Part shown: positions 36,801 through 47,621 of the stretch, in pieces
How the letters are laid out: the number at the start of each line of letters is the position of its first letter
Position numbering within the stretch: position 1 is the stretch's first letter
Assembly (NCBI RefSeq): GCF_001649575.2
Contig: NC_051453.1
Location: forward strand, 12,549,876 to 12,613,875
Length of the DNA stretch: 64,000 nucleotides
Reading direction: 5' to 3'
DNA from: Kryptolebias marmoratus
Lineage: Eukaryota; Chordata; Actinopteri; Cyprinodontiformes; Rivulidae
Position numbers and translations under genes: made by a program
Notes under the pieces: model-generated
The model's database searches: none
Told to the model about the DNA's origin: nothing
Seen by the model: the letters and a program-made list of their open reading frames with translations, nothing else

Positions 36801-39800
36801 GCTTGACTAGATTATTCTTCGTCTTTGACTCATTTCTTCTTTCAGTTCACAAGAGTCTCAACTTTTCTCCTTCATATTTTTTATCCCTTCTGTTTTTATT
36901 TGATCATAAATTCTTCAGAAGTCTGCCTAATTCACATAAAATTATTTCTAGATAAAAGCCAAGTACACAGAAACTCTCGCACACATGAAAAACACACAAA
37001 TCACTGGCATACCTGACATTGAGGCAGTGCCACACCCACGTTTCTGGGAAAAATGTGCGCCTTCGTTTCTCAGATCTACAGTCAAAACACAGGAGGAGAT
37101 AAGCGCTGAGGAACTTAGATGCAATGCTGCTGTTTCACTTTTTACCTTGCTTAAACCTTTAATATTTCCAAACAAATCAATCCCACCTGTAGTCCCTAAG
37201 GTTGTGCGTCAACACACACATCACTATTGCCCAAAGACTACCTCAAGCATCCCTATAGCGAGTCCTCTACCTGTAGGTGGAGCGGGAATGCATGGCAGCC
37301 ACCAAAGTGGACGTGTGTGGCTGAAAGGCCGGAACAGCCTCATCTGTGTACATCCCTCCGCTCTGCCGGTGGTTTAAACTCACCATGTCGGTCATCACCA
37401 CCAGCCCTGTTTCCTGTATTAAAGCCACAGAGAGATGCATACACAGACATAGTAAGGTCGTAATTTTTTTTAATCAGTGTAGCACCATATTGAACTGTAT
37501 ATTCTCACCGTGAAAGCAAAACGTGCGTCTTTAGTGATGTCCCAGTGCCATGGAAACACGGATGAGCGCCTGCGTCTCTTTGATGACAGTCCAGGCCACC
37601 ACATGTGTCCGTCATCTTTAGGAATGCCAAAAACATCTGCAACGTCGAAGTCAGCCAACTCTTTGAACACCTGCACAAAAATAAAAAGACACATTCATGG
37701 AAAAATCATTAAAATACTACAGTGATTAAATGAAAACAAATAAGAAAAAAGCTCAATATTTTAAAGCTACAGAATACTTTCATTCATTACACACTCTTGG
37801 GGTGAAATAAACAACTGACGTGGCAAACCTTGTCAGGACTTAGTTGAAAATCAGGCTTTAACAAGTAAAGACTTTTATCCACGGCGGCCACACAAACACA
37901 CGAGCCCCTCTCAGCCCGCACATGCAGGGTCACCGGGTCTCCGGGAATTGAGTCATTAGACGACAAAGAAACAGACACCTACAACCCAAGCAACAAAGAA
38001 AAGAGAACTGTTATGCTTACAAAAACAAAAAAATCCAACTTTCAATTCAGACTTCAACCTCTGACGCAGAACAAAACTTGGTGACCGAATTGTTGGTGGA
38101 TTCTAAATAAGAACCTTTGGGAATTTTGTTTTCACATATGAAACTTTCAGTTGTTTGACTAAACCATTTTATCACTTTATGGCCATGTTGGATGGGTAAG
38201 AAGTGCTAAAATTTGTACATAATCTGAAGAAACGCGAGTCTAAATGTTTTAAGCATGCAGATATGGTGGTAAACAACATGACTGGGAGTGGAAAACCCCA
38301 AAGTTTACAAACAGACGGAGTGTTGGTGAGAGTCAGTCATAAACTTTCACACATCAACACACTTTTTTTCCATCAGCACAAGGTCACAAATTAGCCTCGT
38401 TACTTGGATCGCTGCCTCCCTTTCACCAATCCGTAACCTGTCATCCTTTCCTGTCATGACCCTACTTATCTGCCTGTGGCCTGCATGGTCATGGACTCAT
38501 CCTGCCCACACAACCCCTCCTCCAACACACACAAACACAGTGTTGTAAGGACATACCACAGAGCTGTAAATACTTCAGGGAGTTAACTCCACCTAATTCG
38601 GGCAGGAACTGGGGAGCGCTCTTGGGCCAACGCAGCTGTTTGTTTACTGACATTACCCTGTGGTGTAACGGCTGGTGCATGAATACGTAGGCTCAGCTCC
38701 AAAATGTGTACTGTGAGTCCATCTTTTTCCAGCTTTTAATAAACACTCATTTTAAGGAGGAACATGTTCCTCCGTATCCACAAACACCAAAGTTTTAGCA
38801 GAGACAACACAAAAACCCCCCTCGTATCTAAATGTGCCTAAGAGTATTTTCTCTTTCTTTCTGGACAAATTACTTCATAATATAGTGAAAATACCAACAT
38901 CCACAAAACGTTTTCAAACCTGGTTCTCAAATTCAGGCTGGACAGGGATTTGCAGACTGTCTGTTACACCTTCACCATTTTCTCTCACGTAGTAGACCAG
39001 CAGGCGGCTGAGGGGCGCCATGCTGTGACTAACAGGAAGACGGAGATAAGACAAGCAGGTGTCCAAGTCAGCCTGGGAGGACGAGCCTGAAACATCAGGC
39101 AGAATGAGAGAAAAGAAAGGTGAGATCACTCTTTTACAGCTGTTCAGAAAACTATTTGGTAACCTATAAACTCTTTATGTTATGCTGCGATACAAAACAA
39201 TGCAATGTGATACAATGCAACATAATATAATACAATGTGAAACAATACAATACAATATAATACTCACAATGACACACTGTGATACAATACAGTGTGATAT
39301 GATACAATATGATATGACACAATACAATATGCACTTAATTGGGAAGATCTTTGCCATGTGATTTATATATAAAAAGACAGTGTCACATTTAACAAGGGCC
39401 TTTGAGGCTGTTGTTACGTGCTAAAGTCAAAGAAGTTTCATCTCATGGTTTTCTGTGCATCTGTTTTCTTTTTAAAGTCAATTCCGAAAAGGCATTTGTA
39501 AAGCTATAACGTGAGGAAACATATCCACACATTACCAGAGGCAGAAGGAGGGAGGTGGGTGGTGGGAACGTTCTTATCAAAGGTCACTGCGGCTCTTTTT
39601 CCTCGATGCGAGGCCGTCAGGTTGGCCAGCTGTTTGCCCGATAGGACAATGTTTCCCCTAGATATCACTTCGTAGTGCAAGGTGAAGTTACAGGGGCATG
39701 TAGATTTGAGGGCTATTTTGGCCTCCTGACCAACCTAAACACACAAAAAGATAACAATCTAAACTTAAGGCCTTACAAAAGATACAGTAAATGTGTAATG

Positions 39801-42800
39801 CACTTCTAAAATGATTCAAAGACCAAACACATAATGTGGAGCACTTAAAATTTAGCACACTTTTCCAAATTTAAACAAAATAAAAAGGCAAACCATACTT
39901 TAAGAGGAGCGCTGGGACTCTGGATCTGGATGTGACACCTACTTGGAGAGTACCAACTACTAATGGACAGGTAGCTAGGTAAGTACTGGTCTCCCACTGC
40001 CTTGCCATCAATGGATGTCACCTTGGTCTGTTTGAAAACAAAAACACTAAAATTTCATCTTTTTCGAATCATAAAATACAGGAAATTGCTGGTACTCATG
40101 ACTGACCTCAAGCCAGACATACTGGGCAGCTGTTGGTATGGAGGGGATTACAAACGTGGCTTGGCCGTCCTTTGAGATCAGTTCACTGGTGTAGACATTG
40201 TCCTTTGGAGTCAGCTCGGCCTTAACACGCACCCTTACACCATCAGCTGGGCTCCCATCGGGAAAGGTGACTTCAATCTACAGAGTGAAGGTGACAAGAG
40301 AAGAAACAGGCTACAGGGTCAATCACTAATGTTAATGTGAATCAGAAAAGGCCTAAATCACCGTAAGTAACAAGATTGTGTATTGTAAATCTTTTCTTCC
40401 TAGTAGAAGTAAATTGATCAATCAGTTGGCCGATTTCCCCCTTCTTTTAAATAATTGGCAGTGCTCATGCCTAAGATTACCATGATTATTAAAAAAGGTA
40501 GGCATATCTGTGGTAGCACAGTATTGTTACATTAATGCTATGCCCTCCCACGACAGGAGTCTCTTTTATAGCACATCAGCAGACTCTCAAAATAGTTGAC
40601 TGGAATATTATAGTAATTGTCTGTTTTACTATTATTCTTCACAAATGTGTTTACAAAAGTTACTGCTTCAGTGGACTCATCACTACTTGCCTGTGCAGTC
40701 TTTTAAGCATTAAAAAAGGGGCCCTATGCTGTTCCTACTATTGCCTATCATACACCCTACTGTAAGAATTAGATCAAATTTCCTCACTGTAAGTTTGTTT
40801 TTGGGAAAATTCTAAAAACAGAATAGTAAATGAATCTTAAACTTTTATCTTTATGGTCCAAAAATAAATAAACAAACAAACGGGCTTCAAAAATTGGCAA
40901 CTGGCTGCTCTGATTTCTAAAAATCTGCATCAGCTACTGAAAAAAAAAATCCCCCAAAAAACTTATCCATCCCCCTGTAGTTTGTGAAGACATATTTTCA
41001 TGTGTTCATAGTGTCGACAACTATTTTGCTGCGAGTCTTACTTTCCCCTTGTAAGGCAGACCAGGCTTGAACTGTTTGCGTGTATCCTTGGAGTACTTGA
41101 TGTCAATGAGCTGCTTATGAACCGGTGTTGAGTCATCAAATGTGGTTTGCCTGCTTCCATCGATGCTGGTCACCGAGGCCCAAACGCTCACTGTCCCCCT
41201 GAAGTGATCAGCCACATCCAAGGGCATCATGTCCTTGACACAGAGACTGAAATTTGCAGAGCCTTTGATCTGACAAGAGAACACATGCCGTATTCAGGTA
41301 TAGTTGGAGGGGTATATTTTCCTGCCAAAGTGGAGAATAACAACAGCACATAGAGTAACTGTACGCAGCTTACCAAGATGCTCTCATGATAGAGATTTTA
41401 AATCTCAAGAGTTTTATTTTCATTGTTAAATAATGGGTAAATAAGACATTTTGAGTGCAATCTTGAGCTTGAAAATCTTTAACATTCGTCATATACACCA
41501 GTATAACATTCACTTCCAAAATACCTGTCAAAAGTGGATTAAAATACTGACCTCCATAGATTTAATAACAGGATGGCCCATCTCATGTCTGTAGTAGCCA
41601 ACTCCATTAACGGTCATATTTACTGTCAACTTCCCTGTCACTGGTTTTCCAAAAGTATACCTGCACAATATTAGCAAATTAGAGCTAATATGGAAAAAGT
41701 GTTATTTTTATTCCTGACATAATATATACCCAGAATATCCTAAAAGGACATAATAAAATAAAGCTGCTCTGAACACATAAGGTGTCATTTTTCCTCTATA
41801 TGATGAGCCAAACAAATCAAAGACAACATCACCGTTGTTGTTGTTGTATTATTTTACACAGATGTACTTTATGTACCATACCTGGCTCTGACAGTGGCCT
41901 GTTCACACGAGTTAAGATCCCGGATGTAACACGGCGGATCGATCACCAACTCAAATCTGGGCATCACTGTGACAAATTGTACATTTAAAACACTAAACGC
42001 AACTTGTAACACTATAAAAATAAAATATATAAACATCTATAAGAGTCACTGAATCCCTCACCATACTTCTGCACTTCAAACGACTTGTTGTAAGTGTGGC
42101 CCTGCACGTCCACAAAGATAAACCACTCTCCAAACAAGGGCTGGTCGGACAGGGGGAAACTCATGTTCACGACCCCTGAAAAGAGAAAATAAAATCTAAT
42201 AACATGCTTAATCCCTATTAACGGTAGACTGGAAAGTTCAAATGACAATCACAATGGTGACCTGAAGTGTATCTGTACGCCAAGTCTATAACTTTTTTGA
42301 ATCACATGCAAAGTCTGCAGAAAATCTTTGTTAAAATGTTGCAATAAACTCATCTTACCACAGCAGACAGATTTAAGATCTTTCCATTGGATCATCCTTG
42401 ATCCTCTTGGATCCTAAAAGATCAAACCAGGAAAAGGGTTTTTTTATACAATGTGTAGAGTTCCTTTGCACATTAACAATGTCTCTATAACCACTTCACC
42501 CTGTTTAGGATTTATAGTTGTTACTCTCATTTAGTGCAGTTAAGAAAATGGGTTTTTGTGCTTCACTTTAGGTTTATGCCTGAAGCCTGACCTGTGCCAA
42601 AAGACCAAAAGACTCGTCCATGTAGTTGTTACTAACTTTAGGTAAGTACAGACTCACACTAGCTTCCTACACATGAGAATCTCAGTAAAATCTAAAAATC
42701 CTAAATCTGTACATAGAGACAATAAAGATAAGCAAGTATGTAGAGCGACAACTGTATATTAAGGGTTGAAAAGAGGATAATAAAGACAAACTCAGAAGAA

Positions 42801-45800
42801 CAGACGAGCAGTGGTTCCTTTCATGTTGTTTATCCTTGTACTGTTCAAAAAGCACCCTATTATCTAGGTGAGCTGCCCCAACTCCTCCTCTTTAATCTCA
42901 AATCAGGCTGAAAACTAAAATTGCCACTGTCCCCCCTCGCACACGAGGCTCTGCCAACCCTGGGTGGTCCCATCAGTCTCCACTCACCAAAATATATGCA
43001 TCCATCTGAAAAAAAAAAAGAAAAAAGATTTTAAAAAAGGACACGGAGTTATGCAGAGTTTTAGGAAAATAATTTAAAAATGACAAAACTATCGGAAAAG
43101 TTTACACTTCATCGCACTCTATGCTTGTCTGACGATCACCTCGCCGTGAAAGTGAGCAAGCCCCCTTTGCATGCAACAGACTTTTATAGCTGTGAACATC
43201 AATAAACTGAAATTGAGCAGGATATTTGAAGCTGCTGCAAACATTCCAGTAGAAATGACTTAAACTTGCTCTCTGTAAAGAGGTGACTGTTCACTTTCTT
43301 GCACTCGAAGCAGACTAGGTCCCTCGTTTTAACTTCACTCGTCAGAGGTGAAAAAGCGCGTCTAAAAATGAGTGTTATGGCACGTCACTGCAGAAGGGGT
43401 ATGCAATAAAAGTAATGGTGAAAATGAACAAAATAAACTGAGGGTTGGACGTGCAGAAACTGTGTTGCCTGCAGTACAAGCTACAGTCAAACCTGAAGAA
43501 GAATGCAACATTAATGGCTTTGTTATGACTTAAATCAGTAATTACCTTTTCAATCACTGGCCTCATGTCAGGTGTGACTGTGTAAACATTGATGAGCACT
43601 GAGGACAAAAAAAAAAAAATTATAAGTAGGTTTTTAGCCTTTACCCCCTATTATAAACGATTAGTATAGCTATAAAGAATAAAGCTCCTCCACATATGGG
43701 AGAAAATTAGAGCATCTGTGCGTTTGTCTGCCAAAAAACAACATAACAGACACTCAAAAACACCTTAGTTGTTCTGCATTTCTGCACGATTAACTAATTA
43801 ACTACCAGCTGCACTATGAGGGAACCTTTATGTTTGGGTTTGTAGATGGGTTTGTCGGTCTGGACGAACACAGCGGTGCCCTTGCTCTCCACAGTGATGG
43901 TGGTGTAGTTGTGGAAAATGCAACCTCCCTCTGTGAGGTGACGGTTCCCCCAGACCTTCAGAAGAGCCTGACCTCTTAAACCAGAGGGAACCTGGGGGGC
44001 AAGGACACATAAGAGCAAAAGCGAAAGCAATGTGGACTGGGTTCAAAAGAGCTCATATATGGACTCAACGTTGCTATGGTGACACACAGTTTGAAAGGAT
44101 TCTCATTGATTTAGTGTATTTAATAATTCAAGAAAGGACAAAGGCAAAAGAGGAACAATAAAAAGTGCATTCAAAGTCCAGAGGAAGGCTTTGACTCTCC
44201 CGCGGCCCAACAGGGGCTTCTCTTCCTCTCTTCAGTTACGAGGCCTTTAGGAGGGTTAATGGAGTAACATGACAGTGTGAATGAGAATGAGGGTGGAGGT
44301 TTTGGTGAAAGAGGGTGGGGGTGTTTGAGTTAAAGAGTCGCATCGTGCAACACGGACTGATCCATTCCAGCCTTCTGGGGTGGCAGATCACACATGCACG
44401 TCAACAGCTGTTGCATATTATACTGAAGCTGTTACCTTACTCCCAATGAATGAGCACAGACAGATGTTGCAATGCAAATAATGCTAGTGCTGATTTGCAT
44501 GTTGCCTGAGGAATGTGCACACAACGGACAGCGGGCGCTCACTGCAGTTCAGCTGCACAGACAAAGCTGCGCGTGTCGTTTCACTCACCTTCAGTTTGAC
44601 GGTGCCTTTATCTAAAACAGCAAGAAAAGTAGAGAGAGTTCAGAGTGAGGTATTCTTTCCGTAGCTTTGCTCGCTTCACACAGTTTTGTCAATCGCTCTA
44701 CAAGTGTGACGGCTACTATTGTTGGGTTGATTCTGCCTGGCGTTTGCAGGAGACCCAGCTGCAACCTGTCTCCATGCCATCTCGAGCAGAGCAAGCACTG
44801 TTGATTAAAGGTGCTGTCAAACAAACGCTGTGTACACTGAAGGGCTGAACTGATGCCTCCAATCAGAGACAATGAAGGAAGTAGATGGTGAGGAGCACCG
44901 AGTCGTGGTGGATTGGGTTAATAACTCTCACAATGTGCGCATCCTTCACTTAATGTTTTTAGTTTTTTGTTGCCGGCATGTGTATCTGTGGGACTTTTAC
45001 ATCCACTGAATAAATAAACTGATTATCTTGTGGTTTGAATGATAAGTTTTCTTTTCTAGCACAAATACAACACTTTTGCTGGAATAACTTTGTAAATCAA
45101 AACAAATGACGGAAGAACTGTCTACAACCCGTAGACCCACACTCACCCACTTCAAAAGATCTGAACTACGCCTTTAAAACTTAGTCCTCACCGAGCACAG
45201 AGCTGTGGCTGTGTGCGACCGTCTGTCCCTTCATGGACAGCTGCGCTTGCACCCGCGTCTCTGCTTGCGCATTGAAGACAGTCACGCTCACGCTCTCCTC
45301 CACGCCCGCTCGAAACACAGAGGGCGCAGCAACCAGGTAACCCCTGACAGGAGAGACGGGGAAAAGATAAAAGAGAAGAAGGTGAGCAGACGACACAGAG
45401 ACACAGATGGGATGGATGAAACGGGAGGCAAAACAGAGGTCAGGAGGTAAATGGAGTAAACACACAAAAAAAAGAGCACATAACTATAATTCACCATTCT
45501 CTGACGTCTTTTTTGCACCTCTAAATGATCCTTGATGTTTGTTTTTAAAAATACCCACCACTTTCCACTTACAATAATGGGCAAAGGTCTTACACCATCT
45601 TTTACTTTTTATATTTTATTCCTTTACTTTCAGACTTCTTTACATCCCCGATTTGAAAAAAGCTGGGATGTTGTGCAAAATGTAAATAAAACAGAATGGG
45701 ATCAGAAATACTTCCATTAATACTAATACTTCATTGTTTGTAAACACAGTTCACTGTGCCATCTACAAAAACAGGTTAAAGCTCTATCATACAGACAAGA

Positions 45801-47621
45801 AGTCAGATGTGAACACCATCCAGAAACACCACCATCTTCTCTGAGCTAATGCTCATTTAAAAGGGACTGAGGCAAAGTGGTAAACAGTTTTTTGGTCAGA
45901 TGAATGAAAATTTGAAATTCTTTTTAGAAACTACAGACACCTTGTCCTCCACACTGAAGAGGGGAGGGACCATCTGTCCTGCTATCAGTGCCCAGTTTAA
46001 AAGTTTGCTTCTCTGATGGTATATGCCTATGGCTTACAGCATACACATCTGGAAAGGCACCATCAAAACACGAAATTATAAAAAGTAAATATATAGGCTT
46101 TCAAACAACATGTGCTCCCATCCAGAAGAAATGACCTCAGCCTGACCATGTTCAGAGGAATGTTTCCTTTGTTTGCTAAGCTAATTAATATTGCCTATAA
46201 CTTAAAAAAGCCAGTAAGTCAATTAGCAAAACAGGGAACTACTGTAAGAAATTAGACAGTGTTAATTCTGCACATAAAAGACAATTTTGCAAAAAGTGTG
46301 AAAGTGTATCTTTAGGCATTTTGTTATTTGGTTTCATCTGTCAATGTACAGAAGATAAACAGTTTTTTTAAGCAAATGAACTATTCAACAACAAGAAAAA
46401 ACAAAACAAAACCCTGACACACAGCCTTATAGCTGCACCAGATCCTTCAGCTGATCCCTTTACTGTTGGACACAGCCTTATCAGAAATGGTCTTAATGAG
46501 CGGGTGGCTGTCAAGAAGCTTTTCCTAAGTAATGGAAATAGGGAGGAAAGGCTGCGGTATGCCAAATTACACAAGAACCACACCAAAGCTCAGTGGTAAA
46601 AGCTGTAAGAAGTAATGAATCAAAATCTTGTTTTCTGGATCTAAGGATTTTCAGTATTTTTGAAGGAGCTCGGGTTAGAGATGAGCCCATAACTGTCTCC
46701 ACACCCAAATCCAGTCCAGGGCAGGCTCTATTTAAATGTATCGGTTGGTTTTTTGTTTTGTGTTTTTGGAGTACATCTAATGTTTATGAAATACAAATCC
46801 AATACCCAATCCGTTATGGGAGACAGGCACAGCCAAAAAGCAGACCCGCCGAGTCCAGCTGGTTCCCAGAAAACCCCACTGAAGATCACACAAATTAGGA
46901 CTGAGCAAAGCCCCCCGAGCACAAACCCAAGTGCATGCATGAGAGAAGGGTCAGGTGGTTGGCATTACAGCACTACAAGCATTACGACCAGAGGCAGCTG
47001 AGGTTCCTGTGAGAGAGTCATGAGGAAAAATCCCTGGAAAACAAGGCTTCAGGAAGGAAGATAATACAGGGAAATGGACTGGATGTCTTTGATCTGCACT
47101 GGGTCTAGCTGGCTCTTGGATGAGCCCGAATCACATGGCTCAGTGTACTCAGTTTCTTACTATTTGGAGCTTATTTGTGTAGAAATCCTCTGTGCCTAGG
47201 AGGGGAATCTGTAGGTGAAGCCTTCAAGAGTTAATCACAAGATTTGATGTTTGCATCCTTTAGGGAGGGGTTTGCACACTTCTCCCCAGAAAACCTGAAC
47301 ATTAGACATGTACGTTTTAAAGTAAAAGAGCAAAAATGTGTGCAGCTTTTTTTAAATTCCCACTCAATGCAGCTGTCTGGCTGCATCAGTGCGCATGGGT
47401 CTGCTCACATGCAAAGCTCATCTATTTATATTTGTCATTCTCCCAGCACATACTTGAGTTAAGGGCTCCCCACAACAAAATGAGCAGCGCATGGGGGGTC
47501 AAACTGCAAAATCTGTCAGCACTATGAGAACTGAGGCCACTTACTGCTTTTCTTGCGCACAGCTTCTGCCCCCACTGCAGATGAACCAGGTCCACAGAGT
47601 TGTCCAAAACAAGCGCAACAT
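15049..47621 (-). CDS. cpamd8: Complement C3 and pregnancy zone protein-like, alpha-2-macroglobulin domain-containing 8 (complete, 43 coding exons)
   Basis: Secreted thioester-containing protein of the A2M/complement superfamily; in humans, loss of CPAMD8 causes anterior segment dysgenesis of the eye. I placed 43 coding exons that join in one frame to 1,882 residues, against about 1,885 in human. All donors are GT and all acceptors AG. Domain order: signal peptide (about 1-22), macroglobulin domains, a multibasic segment (KRRRRSS, 663-669) in the bait-like area, A2M core with VPDSITSW, a thioester GCGEQN (Cys1140-Gln1143), alpha-helical thioester domain, receptor-binding domain (about 1480-1670), Kazal domain (about 1715-1770) and an acidic tail. 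Two other multibasic sites are RGKR (504-507) and RKRR (1546-1549). The Kazal domain separates CPAMD8 from A2M and CD109. Introns hold several transposon copies. Exon coordinates follow in six blocks. Confidence 0.95.
16421..16434 (+). repeat. CA microsatellite in cpamd8 intron 42
   Basis: A short run of CA units within a region of scattered CA-rich sequence (about 16360-16620). The surrounding 1.6 kb intron, 15309-16940, has no other recognised feature. Confidence 0.7.
17180..17480 (-). repeat. Dispersed repeat family A, copy in cpamd8 intron 41
   Basis: Shares 'gccatttttgtctttgc', 'catcttgaattgggttgact', 'ccaaaagttaataagttgtagatgta' and 'gttcatgagatgtgctaacag' with the other family A copies. 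It ends at a CA microsatellite (17464-17482). Confidence 0.7.
17997..18044 (+). repeat. GA microsatellite in cpamd8 intron 41
   Basis: A nearly pure run of GA units, about 48 bases long. Confidence 0.9.
18705..19060. mobile_element. MITE-like element C, copy 2, next to a cpamd8 splice donor
   Basis: The right end 'ttcagaattggagttgta' (19043-19060) and the block 'tttatttacattttacacagc' match the right end of copy 1 at 13077-13643. The left end is more degraded. The right terminus stops 15 bases inside the intron from exon 40 (19075). Confidence 0.65.
22000..22570 (-). repeat. Dispersed repeat family A, two head-to-tail copies in cpamd8 intron 35
   Basis: The first unit (about 22000-22325) has 'ctcagctactaccacatct', 'catcttgaattggactaact' and 'agatattttgctaacaaat'. 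The second (about 22326-22570) is shorter and eroded, with 'tatgttgggtatgaatctcag' and 'acactttgctaa'. The orientation matches the pair in shc2 intron 1. Confidence 0.6.
22955..23420 (+). repeat. Repeat family D (TTTTAGC-rich element), copy 2
   Basis: Flank 'cagctcattcacgaaatgggg', then 'atttcaaaatatttaactt', then about 250 bases of degenerate units such as 'gctacttttagcttttagcca', then 'cagcttttttaagcaaattcagc' and 'attcagcactcaatattaac'. It ends about 70 bases before cpamd8 exon 35. Confidence 0.65.
23492..31832 (-). CDS. cpamd8: cpamd8 exons 27-35: thioester domain
   Basis: Exons: 31656-31832, 31295-31376, 28085-28241, 27259-27333, 25631-25796, 24908-24994, 24620-24756, 24318-24473, 23492-23554, residues about 1120-1486. 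Exon 27 encodes [12 protein letters not shown] with the thioester Cys1140 and Gln1143, so covalent reactivity is possible. The following exons hold the helical repeats [44 protein letters not shown] and [13 protein letters not shown], normal for this domain. Exon 35 is [15 protein letters not shown]. Intron 28 (31294 down to 28242) is 3 kb with no gene seen. Confidence 0.93.
26090..26220 (+). mobile_element. Fragment of palindromic repeat B
   Basis: Shares 'gattctaagtcatccagg', 'ggttgaaaaacaaaaacaac', 'tggacttccattctgcagctg' and 'tccaaggagctttctca' with the left arm of the element in cks2 intron 2. It lies in cpamd8 intron 30; only one arm is visible. Confidence 0.6.
27403..27480 (+). other. 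tRNA-like sequence, possible SINE head
   Basis: 'gtggctcagtggtagaatgg' looks like a tRNA A box (TRGCNNAGTGG type), followed about 30 bases later by 'ggcccaaattc', a degraded B box. A full cloverleaf cannot be formed, so this is more likely a tRNA-derived SINE remnant inside cpamd8 intron 29 than a tRNA gene. Confidence 0.35.
31984..36124 (-). CDS. cpamd8: cpamd8 exons 20-26: A2M core before the thioester
   Basis: Exons: 35893-36124, 34848-35001, 33704-33834, 33357-33408, 32910-33208, 32230-32298, 31984-32140, residues about 755-1119. Landmarks are [17 protein letters not shown] (A2M family signature), [34 protein letters not shown], and [10 protein letters not shown] followed by [14 protein letters not shown]. 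The last two lie in the insert typical of CPAMD8 before the thioester domain. Confidence 0.93.
34095..34170 (+). mobile_element. Fragment of palindromic repeat B (degraded)
   Basis: 'aaaaaaggttaaaaaacaaa' followed by 'caactggacttctactctga' matches the left arm of the element in cks2 intron 2. It lies in cpamd8 intron 21. Confidence 0.5.
37013..39734 (-). CDS. cpamd8: cpamd8 exons 14-19: bait-like region with multibasic sites
   Basis: Exons: 39536-39734, 38920-39086, 37829-37978, 37509-37670, 37271-37413, 37013-37075, residues about 461-754. Exon 14 has RGKR (504-507). Exon 16 has [16 protein letters not shown], the A2M motif before the bait/anaphylatoxin position. Exon 17 carries [17 protein letters not shown]. 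Exons 18-19 contain ETGLVVMTD and [14 protein letters not shown]. Furin-type cleavage at these basic runs is plausible; the human protein has RSKR and RRRRSS at matching places (from memory). Confidence 0.92.
39175..39335 (+). repeat. Degenerate GATACAATA tandem repeat
   Basis: Irregular units of the form 'gatacaatacaatgtgatac' over about 160 bases, in cpamd8 intron 14. No gene content. Confidence 0.75.
39899..42413 (-). CDS. cpamd8: cpamd8 exons 7-13: macroglobulin domains 2-4
   Basis: Exons: 42359-42413, 42062-42175, 41882-41966, 41552-41660, 41042-41269, 40107-40277, 39899-40027, covering residues about 164-460. Recognisable words are [28 protein letters not shown] (end of the MG2 region), [19 protein letters not shown] and [16 protein letters not shown]. 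Order and spacing match CPAMD8 and other A2M proteins. All junctions stay in phase. Confidence 0.92.
42988..47621 (-). CDS. cpamd8: cpamd8 exons 1-6: signal peptide and first macroglobulin domain
   Basis: Exons: 47545-47621, 45192-45343, 44589-44611, 43826-43991, 43546-43598, 42988-43005. Exon 1 encodes [13 protein letters not shown] and following residues, a hydrophobic secretion signal with likely cleavage near the GGRSCAQ region. It was found by matching the phase of exon 2 (needs CA|G) to a GTAAGT donor at 47539-47544. Exon 2 encodes [16 protein letters not shown], a CPAMD8 hallmark. Exon 3 is 23 bases and exon 6 only 18 bases (MDAYIL), both with clean splice sites. Exon 4 contains [12 protein letters not shown], the start of the second macroglobulin domain. 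Intron 1 (47544 down to 45344) contains a Tc1-like remnant and a MITE copy. Confidence 0.9.
45640..46130 (+). mobile_element. MITE-like element C, copy 3, with transposase-like interior
   Basis: The left end 'gatttgaaaaaagctgggat' and 'caaaatgtaaataaaacagaa' match element C. Unlike copy 1, its interior (about 45890-46110) reads like a DNA-transposon coding remnant: 'tgaatgaaaatttgaaattc', 'gaggggagggaccatctgtcc', 'tctggaaaggcaccatcaaa'. The frame is broken by many stops. It may be a longer relative from which the short copies derive. Confidence 0.5.
46400..46720 (+). pseudogene. Tc1/mariner-like transposase remnant
   Basis: The plus-strand translation contains [16 protein letters not shown], then [20 protein letters not shown], then an NESKS word and, after a frame change, GSKDFQYF. 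This follows the Tc1 transposase order (GxxGRVAxKKPLL, NRxxRLxYAKxHxxW, SDESKFxxFGS). The catalytic Asp of DESKF is Asn here, and there are stops and shifts. It is a dead fragment in cpamd8 intron 1, flanked by element C. Confidence 0.6.

Noticed and set aside
36659..36955. 98-codon plus-strand frame rich in Phe and Leu
   Set aside because: Product of T-rich intron sequence; no signal or membrane-protein family resemblance.
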